From Cyclaneusma minus (lineage: Eukaryota > Ascomycota > Leotiomycetes > Marthamycetales > Marthamycetaceae): 64,000 bases of DNA. Positions within the stretch are counted from its first letter, which is position 1; each line of letters begins with the position of its first letter. Below are positions 56,955-64,000 of this stretch, in pieces. The notes below the pieces were generated by a model that was not told where the DNA came from, did not search any database, and worked only from the letters and a program-made list of their open reading frames with translations. The translations under genes and the position numbers were made by a program. The DNA lies in the NCBI GenBank assembly GCA_037179335.1, contig JAKZHN010000013.1:186001-250000 (forward strand). The letters run 5' to 3'.

Positions 56955-59900
56955 TATATTAAAACCAAATTTAAATACCATTATAAATATTAATTAGCAA
57001 TTTTATTAATTAAATTGCATAATAAAGCATTAGTAAAACTATTTAAATATTTAAAAAAATAAATAGGCTTTAGCAAAATAAAAATTTCTCCAAAATTAAA
57101 TATTATAAATTATTATACAAAATATGCTTGAAAAAACCTTGCTGCATTATAAAGCTATTAATATAAATTATTAATTTGCAAATTAAGTATTTTAATTTTT
57201 ATTATTAAAATATTTTAAAAATAGCTTTCATTTTAAAAATATTAATATTTAGCAAAATATTAATTGGCTAAAACTGCTCAAATAGCAAAAAAATAGCAAA
57301 TGCTTAATATTTAAAAAGAAATGCTAATATAAATGCATTAATTGCAATATATAAAAAGACAATTGATAATATAAAAGCTATTTAAGCCTATAATTAAAGC
57401 ATTTATAAATAAATAAATTAAAACTTTAAATATATTATTAAAAACCCCGATTTTGTTATATTTTAAAAAAGAATCGCATTACTAAATTAAATTGTTTTTA
57501 ATATTCTTAAGCAATTTATATTAAAAAAGATTTTTAGTGCTAAGCGAAAAAGCGGTAATAAAGCTTTAAAAATAGCGGTAATAAAAATAATTTAATTAAA
57601 TAGCTAAAGCAGCGAAATTTAAATTTCCAATTAGCTTCTATATTTTAAATAAGAAAATAGCTTTGCAAAAGTAAGGTTTTAATATTAGGGCTAAAATATT
57701 GGCCAGTTTGTTTTAAAATTAGTAGCATTATAATTTCCGTATTAATTATTAAGCTTAGTATTTTAATTAATTTTTTTTTAAAAATAGTTTATAAAATATT
57801 TAAAGCTTAATAAAATAAATTAAAATCCTGCTTTTAGAGGGCGAAAAATTTTAAAAAATATATTAAAAATACAATACTATTATTATTTAAATAATAATGC
57901 AGATTTAAATTAAATAGCCAAAATTTTAGCAGCTATTTAAAAGCCTTTATAAAAAGATTAAAAATAAACAATGCTATTATTAGGCTAAAAAGACAATTTT
58001 AATATAACTTTTTTTTCCAGCTAAACCCTAATAGCTATTAATATAAAACGGCTATTGGAATTATGCGAAAAGCGTTTTGTATGTTTTTTTTTTAAAAAAA
58101 AAATTTGCTAGCTTTAATTATTAATTTTAAAATTTAAGAAAAATTAATATAATATATAATAGCAGCTTTGTTTAAAATAAAAATATTAATTAAAAATTGA
58201 AAGAAAATAAAAAATAAAAAATTAGGCGCTATATATTTAAAAGCTTGGGAATTAATCTAAAGGGAAGATAAATTAAAAAATTAAAAAATTAAAAATTTTG
58301 CCAAATATATTATAGGGCTAAATTATTAGCGATTTTATTATTTAATATATATAAAAAATTTATATAAAATTTTAAATTGCAAATAAAAAATTGCTAATAT
58401 AGGCTAATATAGCTAAAAAGGCAGCTATAATATAAAATGCCTAATAAAACTTATAGGAATAGGCTAGGATAATAGCGAAAAAGAAAAGAAAAACATTTAA
58501 AAAAAGGAAAAATTTAAAAAAAAAGCAAAATTAATAAATATTTTAAATTATAATTTAATATTAGGCTAAAAAAACTGGAATATAATAGTATAATAAAATA
58601 AATTTGAAAAATACTTGCTTTTATAAAATAAAACGGGAAAAAATCAGCAATTAAATACTGATAGGCAATTGGAAATTAGCGCGGACAATATTAGCGCTAA
58701 AAAATATAAGAATTTTTAAAAATCTCTAAAAACTAGCAATTAGTATAGAAAAAAAAAAGAAAAAGTAAACCGTAATTAGGCGGGCAGTATTAATAAAAAA
58801 ACTTGGCAGCCATTTAGCTAATTTAATTTATTTAGCAAATAAAAATTAAGTTTTAAAGCTGCTAATACTGGAATAGTAAATATTTTATTTAAATTTAAAA
58901 TTACTTTTTTAAAAATAATTTTTCCCGCAAATTAGGCATTTATATTAATATTTGCATTTTTTCCAATTGCAATTTTTATTATTATAAATTTAATAAATAA
59001 TAGTATTATTATTCGAATTGGTATTACGCTTTTAGCAAAAAACAAAATTAGCAGATGCAAAGCTATTTAAATAAGCCAGCAAATATTTTAAAATATAGAG
59101 TTTATAAATAATTTAATTGGAAAATTTCCAGCTTTTAAAATTGAAAAAGCCAGAAATTATTATAAATTAATAATATTCAAATACCAAAAAAACCGGAGTT
59201 TTTTTATCAATAAATAGCGGCCAATTTAATAATTTTGCAATAAAATTAAAGCAATTAGCAGCCTAATTGCAATCTATAATTAATATAATAAATAATAAAT
59301 ATTTAGATTTAAAAAAAAAATCAATTAAATTTTATAATTATTATTAAGAATTAAAATTTTGCCAATTGCCGTAATTTAACGCAATTTATTACTTAAAAAC
59401 AAAATTAAAATATTGGCAATATTAGCATCGAGGTTTTTACCTAAAAAACAAAAAGAAAAACAGGTAAAAAAAGCGATTAGCAATTTAAAAAAGCTATTTA
59501 TATAAAATATTGGGAAAATAAAAACCCAATTTAAAGATTTTAATAAAAAAAACATTTATTGTTTTTATTGTTTTTATTTTTAAAAAAAGCTTTGCTATAA
59601 TTATTATTAATTTAAAAATCCGCAATATTTGCAATAATATTGGTTTTAGCGGCCTTTATAACGGCTTTAATTGCGCAAATCTAAGCAATATTAAAAACCA
59701 TAGTAATTTAATAGGCTGTTTTAGCAAAGCGCCGGTATTAATCAGTTTTTTCATAGGCTAAATAAATTTAAATTTACTTAAAATTAAAGCCATTAATATT
59801 TTTATTTATTTTTAAAACATTATAGCCGGTATTATTAGCAGCGCTATTATATATGCTATTTTTTGCGGCATTTTTATAGGCATTTTGATATTTTTTATTA

Positions 59901-60080
59901 TTTTTATTATTATTACGGGATACTAAAAAGCTATATAGCGAAAATATACAAGGGCTTTTTTAAAGGCTATTGGCGTTGCCGCTAGCATTGCTTTAAAATC
60001 TAATGCCAATTGCTATTGCAAATTGAAAAGGAAATTAATCAAAATAAAAACGGTATTTAATTATGCAAAAAAACAAAAAT
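56955..60080. other. AT-rich flank right of the retrotransposon
   Basis: About 3.1 kb of AT-rich sequence without a readable gene. AT content falls gradually from about 59800 on. Nothing identifiable inside. Confidence 0.5.
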
Positions 60081-60245
60081 AGCTGGCAGCCGGTTTGCAA
60101 AAAGCGTTGCTAAAAAGGTGAAAATATTAATTCCTCAAAAACTCTATTTATACGCTTTTGGTTAGCCAAAAGCTCCGTACGCTCCCCGCACGTAACACCG
60201 GCCGCCAGCTGATCTCCTAACATAAAACCAACCATTTCTGCCAAT
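60060..60245. repeat. Less-mutated copy of the left-border repeat
   Basis: It resembles 49790-49970. Shared anchors are CTCTATTTATAC, TTAGCCAAAAGCT versus CTAGCCAAAAGCT, and GCCAGCTGATCTCCTAACAT versus GCCAGCTAATTTCCTAATAT. Here C and G are retained where the left copy has T and A. Confidence 0.65.
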
Positions 60246-60289
60246 ATTGCGCGTTAGGATTTACAGAATTAGTTTCGCACTTTTTATGT

Positions 60290-60760
60290 TAGCTTCCAGG
60301 GGCCGTTTTATTGGTGGCGAGAGTCATTTCCTGAAGAGTGTCGAGCGACTCAAGTCGCATATAGTGAAATATCTCGGAGATCTTGATCTTGATAATGGTG
60401 CTGGAGAGCCCGTACTTGGCGGAAGATGCTTTATAAGTCATGGCCTGCTTCTTTGCTTAGGTACTTTGTGGCTCTGTGACGACCAGAAAGGATTTTTCCA
60501 TGATTGACTAAATAGGGGAAGGGAGGATGGACGGAGGCAGCATGCGCCAGTGAAAACAGTATAGCATGACAGGATGGCTGTATAGGTATATAGCATTGGG
60601 CTAGTATTGGTATTTGCATGCTTTAAGCTTGCTTAAACTTTATATAGGATCAAGTATTATTTCAACAAGCCACTCACGCCTTTAAACTAAAATTTGCGCA
60701 GCAATTGCGGCTTGTTTGAATTTGGGTTTCTAGCCACCAGCTTGGATACCTATCTCGAGC
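60290..60760. repeat. Segmental duplicate S2 (3' flank of F)
   Basis: Partner of 46900-47380; lies directly 3' of member F as S1 lies 3' of relic E. No coding content is conserved between the two. Confidence 0.7.
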
Positions 60761-60799
60761 ATTTCCCCGACTTCCGCAAAAGGAACTCTTCTGGAGATC

Positions 60800-61509
60800 T
60801 CAGATGAGGGTATGGGTCAGGATCTTCTCCAACTCGGCAGAATCATGCTCGGCATTCTTGATCAGCGTCCTATCCTCCTCAATCTCCGCATCGCTGCGCT
60901 GCTCATCCAAGCCAAGGCGCTCACGGTCATCCTCAAGACCGCGCAGAGTCATGATGGCATCCCTAGCAAACTCGAAAACCATGAGAGCGTCCAGAACCTT
61001 CAACTTCGTATCCTCGAAGGCCTTCTCAAGCTGTTGTTCAGCTTCGACGTCATCTCTTTTCTCCTTGAAGTCGCCCCGTGCAGCACGCCAATTGAAGGCG
61101 TCCTCAAACACCTCGATCTTGTCCTTCATAGTATGCTCCAGAAACACCACATTGCGGAGTCCGTTTTGGAAAGCCGTCTTATCGATTATGCAAATGGTCG
61201 CGAGAAGGGTGTTGATCGAGTCGATTCGGATGTCGTGGAACGTTTCGGAGATATTGACTGCGGTATTGGTGCTGGAGATTAATTCGGCGGCGGAAGGTGG
61301 TTCGGCGTCATGACCGTGGATCTCGTTGAGACGGCTCAAAATCAAGTCATTGAGGACGTGGGATTTCGTGGTATCCGTCTTGGCGGCTCTGTAGGCTGCG
61401 ATGCCGCGTTCCAGAGTCTGTAGGATGTCAGATATTAGTATAGGTACTTGGAAATCGAGGTGAATATGGGGATGTGTAAATATACCCCGAAAGCGGCTTG
61501 AAAGCTCAT
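60800..61509 (-). CDS. Clustered helical family, member F (213 aa)
   Basis: Exon 1 (61509-61486) gives only MSFQAAFG, and exon 2 (61417-60800) opens TLERGIAAYRAAKTDT. The remaining 190 residues are highly charged helices, ending with the clearest copy of the family signature: MTLRGLEDDRERLGLD, then LEKILTHTLI. The short exon 1 corresponds to the end of exon 1 in D and E (EEAFS, DAAFK), so the N-terminal coil has been lost here or lies in an unrecognised upstream exon. There is no signal peptide or membrane span. The function is unknown. Confidence 0.7.
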
Positions 61510-61597
61510 GTCGAACTGTTGTGTGCGCGCAAATGCAATCTGCAAAAGAAGGCGGTGGGGAGGAGAGGAGGAGGAGACTGGCGGCGCAGGGAAGCTC

Positions 61598-61690
61598 GAG
61601 ATTGGAGCTGAAGAGAAAGAGTAGAAAAGGGTTCAGGATCCTTGCGTCGCTTTGATGTTAGGATTCGACGCTAGCGGAGCTCGCTCGCTA
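61598..61690 (-). promoter_or_regulatory. Family upstream module, member F
   Basis: On the gene strand: CTCCGCTAGCGTCGAATCCT, then tcaaagcgacgcaagg, ATCCTGAACCCT, then a CT-rich leader. The GGATCCTGAACCCT box is nearly the same as in G (GGATCCTGCGCCCT). Confidence 0.65.
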
Positions 61691-63253
61691 TAAGCGGCCC
61701 AGAGGCCCCGTATTCATTGCTTGCCAGCTTTTTGTAAATGTCCGGCGCTTCAGGGCTTGTTGAAAGTGAAAGTTTAGTATTACTGAGTACTGGATCTTGA
61801 TATGAGCGTGCCAAAAACGTATTTGCAAGATTACCAGCCTTTTAATAAGTTGATTTCGCCTCATGGGTCGTTAAAAGTCCGTACTGGTTTTTTGCAAATA
61901 CAATGCCATATAGAAAGTCTGAATGAGGATTATCGTTAAGGATAGCTGTCTGCATCATCTCTCATTATCTGGATTCATCCAAATACTTCCGAGTCTTCCA
62001 AATTATTTATCTTGGGTATTCCAAGGAATTTGATAGGCTGTAAAAGCGCACAAGATCTGCTCGACCTCGTTTGAATCAGGAATAGGGGCTTGTTCCTGCG
62101 AAATATAGATATCGGTAACTTCTTGACTATATATAGAATTCAGGGGGAGAGTTACAAAGAGAGCTCTATTAATCAATTTCGAAAGTTTGCGCCGTCCACA
62201 AGGTAAGTAGGACTGGGAACAAGCCCGAGTCGCGTGGCGAACCTTAACCAGGAGCAGAAGGGAACGTGATGGACACAGCATATGCATTGGACTATTTGCC
62301 TGCTTTGCAAAATTGACAAATAATACCTACAGTCCGTCGTGTCATTCAATTGGTCAACGGTATATACTGTTCAACTATTTTTTCCGTAACCCGTTGTTAA
62401 CGGCACGGAACAGTGCACGCGCATTCATAACCAGCACGCAAATTGTGGGTCGTGGTTCGTTTTCGATCAGATTATCGGTTACCAATTGACCATGTCATTT
62501 CTTTTCATCATTTTCATCATCTCTCCTCGTGATATTTAATTATAAAGCTCTCCGTTCTTTCCGGTCCTAGCTGTGACAGCGCGAAATTCCTGACTCGTCA
62601 ATACCTTCATCGTACTCACTCTCCCTCCAAGTCCCAAAAATGGCCAAGAAGTCATTACTACCTTCCATTTGCAGAAATAAGCCCCTATTCCTGCTATTTG
62701 GCTTGCTGGACTGGATAAGTAGTCAAGAGCAGAAAGCACATCGAACCTCTATAAGTACTTTACCCTTTGCCCTCATACATTCAGTTTTCGAATCACCACC
62801 GGTCCACAGCCATATGCTTACTTGCCATTTTAGGTAATATATAACGATTCAACCAAACTTCGGCATTTATAAACAATTAAACATGATCTATTAACTGCTT
62901 TTCATTTGCCTATTTGGTCTTATTCGCGAGTATCGAGGCATCTACCCGTTAGACTCTTGTTCCCCTAAAGCTACTTGCAGCTGCTGTAACTTGCAAACTT
63001 CCCCGAATGGTCAGAAAGGTGAGCGCACTTCATAGAGTTGGCGGAAGGTTGCGAGTCAGAAGATGTGACCTACGTGTGTTGAGAGAAATGGAGGACGGGA
63101 AATCACATTCGAAATCGGATTCAAAGTCTCTCTGAAAGCATGGCCATCATAACATTCGGATCGGAGTATTCAGCCTGGTCATCACCAGGCAACAGTGGTA
63201 TGGAAAAACGTTCTCCCAAGCACCCGTAGCGACCCTCCGTGGGTGAAGTTGCT
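61691..63253. other. Divergent intergenic region, F and G
   Basis: About 1.5 kb between the upstream modules of members F (minus) and G (plus). No supported gene; small frames on both strands lack any recognisable feature. Confidence 0.35.
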
Positions 63254-63345
63254 CTCGCTAGCGCCAAAGGCTTAACATAAAAGCAACCCAAGGATCCTGC
63301 GCCCTCTTCCTCTTCTTCTTTCCCCTCCAACTTCAATCCGAAGAG
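63254..63345 (+). promoter_or_regulatory. Family upstream module, member G
   Basis: CGCTAGCGCCAAAGGCTTAA, then cataaaag (TATA-like), CAAGGATCCTGCGCCCT, then TCTTCCTCTTCTTCTTTCCC. This is the only copy on the plus strand and the cleanest version. Confidence 0.65.
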
Positions 63346-63444
63346 CGCCGCGGCCGCCCTGCTTCCTCTTGTTCCCCTCTCCCTCACTCGTGTTTCCGCG
63401 CTCCTTCTCGCTCGCTTTTCCATCGACCTCGAGCGCTCTCCATC

Positions 63445-64000
63445 ATGGCGAGTTTTGTGGAACAGACCTTCAACAACGGCGGCATCAAGCCTGAGTCTGC
63501 AGAAGCTTCTGACAAGGCCGCGCAGTCGGACTTGAAGGTATGTCATAATCTTCCAGATTCGGGAATGAATATCGAGAATGATGCTAACGCTTTGATACCC
63601 TAAGCTAGCATGAACTTCCCCAGCGACGACACCGACTTGGACGCTGTGGTTCGCGGCCTAGGCGCTCGAGTGGCCGAGCTCGAGCGTGAAAACAAGGCGC
63701 TCGTTGATGAGCGTGACATGCGCAAGGATGCCAACATCCCCGTTGCTTTGGAGGTACGTACATTGACACATCCCAATCCTGCCTTCAAATTTCAAAACCC
63801 CTAGGTACCTTATCCTAACATATTCTCAGATGCTGGAGAGCGGTGTGCGTGCACTCAAGCACGCTAAGCAAGTCGCCCTCAAGGGTAACAGAGAACTACA
63901 AAATGACATCGACGAATGCATCGCCGGCATCGCTACCCACCATATCACTTCCCCCACTGTGTTCTGCGACGTCACCGAGACCACCACGAAGGAGATGGTT
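63445..64000 (+). CDS. Clustered helical family, member G, cut by window edge
   Basis: Exon 1 (63445-63537) encodes MASFVEQTFNNGGIKPESAE. Exon 2 (coil RVAELERENKALVDERD, ending VALE at 63753) and exon 3 (from 63830: MLESGVRALKHAKQ, then ITSPTVF as in member B) join in phase 0. The exon 1 to exon 2 junction is a problem: no AG gives a phase match. Either the protein starts at the ATG at 63610 (MNFPSDDTDLD), or exon 1 belongs elsewhere, or there is a frameshift. The gene continues past the right edge, so the C-terminal signature cannot be checked. Confidence 0.6.

Larger units (their letters stand above)
49340..60080. repeat. AT-rich, RIP-like gene-free block
   Basis: About 10.8 kb composed almost wholly of A and T, dense in TA steps and stops on both strands. 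No functional gene. It contains the copia-type element at 51261-56949. The flanks (49340-51255 and 56955-60080) look like other mutated repeats that I cannot classify. It separates family member E from F. Confidence 0.85.

Noticed and set aside
1..64000. CRISPR array or bacterial operon features
   Set aside because: The regular arrays seen are MITE interiors and minisatellites; introns and gene content are eukaryotic.

Overview
The window reads as nuclear DNA of a filamentous ascomycete (Pezizomycotina). Reasons: short GT-AG introns of mostly 45-70 nt, a DHA2-type MFS transporter, a G1 (eqolisin) peptidase, a CBM1-carrying GH5 enzyme, a fungal phospholipase C, and a block of AT-rich DNA whose paired LTRs differ only by transitions, the mark of repeat-induced point mutation (RIP). 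Genus and species cannot be told from the sequence. Coordinates of spliced genes are my own splice predictions, each checked for reading-frame continuity.

Layout. 0.9-8.5 kb holds a divergent pair of DUF6604-like genes: a decayed minus-strand copy and an intact plus-strand copy (950 aa), with a degenerate terminal-inverted-repeat element between them. 9.65-11.5 kb is a five-exon DHA2 drug:H+ antiporter, followed by a zinc-finger-like gene (11.97-13.4 kb). 13.9-25.0 kb carries four secreted or membrane-anchored enzymes: phospholipase C (minus), a laccase-like multicopper oxidase, a glutamic peptidase and a CBM1-GH5 mannanase-like enzyme. 25.9-28.9 kb is a PH-domain protein (minus). 30.5-31.8 kb is a coiled-coil protein with a complete MITE inside its second intron. 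39.3-40.6 kb is a DmpA/P1-type self-processing peptidase (minus), and 42.0-44.8 kb is the replication factor CDC45.

Around these conserved genes, from 32.4 kb to the right edge, sits a dispersed family of at least seven related helical-protein genes or relics: A 32.4-33.4, B 35.0-36.0, C 37.6-38.4 relic, D 45.8-46.6 frameshifted, E 48.0-49.0 relic, F 60.8-61.5, and G 63.4 to the edge. Members share a phase-0 intron before a motif like LERGIxAYxxAK, a C-terminal LRxLxxDxERLGLD...ILxxTL signature, and (except C) an upstream module that is better conserved than the proteins. E and F also share their 3' flanks, as do B and C. I do not recognise a named family; this is the best candidate here for something undescribed.

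Between E and F lies about 10.8 kb of AT-rich, gene-free DNA (49.3-60.1 kb). It contains a full-length, RIP-degraded Ty1/copia-type retrotransposon at 51261-56949: two 190-bp LTRs, an AATAG target duplication, an initiator-Met half-tRNA primer site and a reverse-transcriptase remnant. Three progressively more mutated tandem repeats mark the left border. A TA-flanked MITE family of about 225 bp, whose interior is an array of GGAATATTCC-like palindromes, recurs in the window: two complete copies and several degenerate ones.
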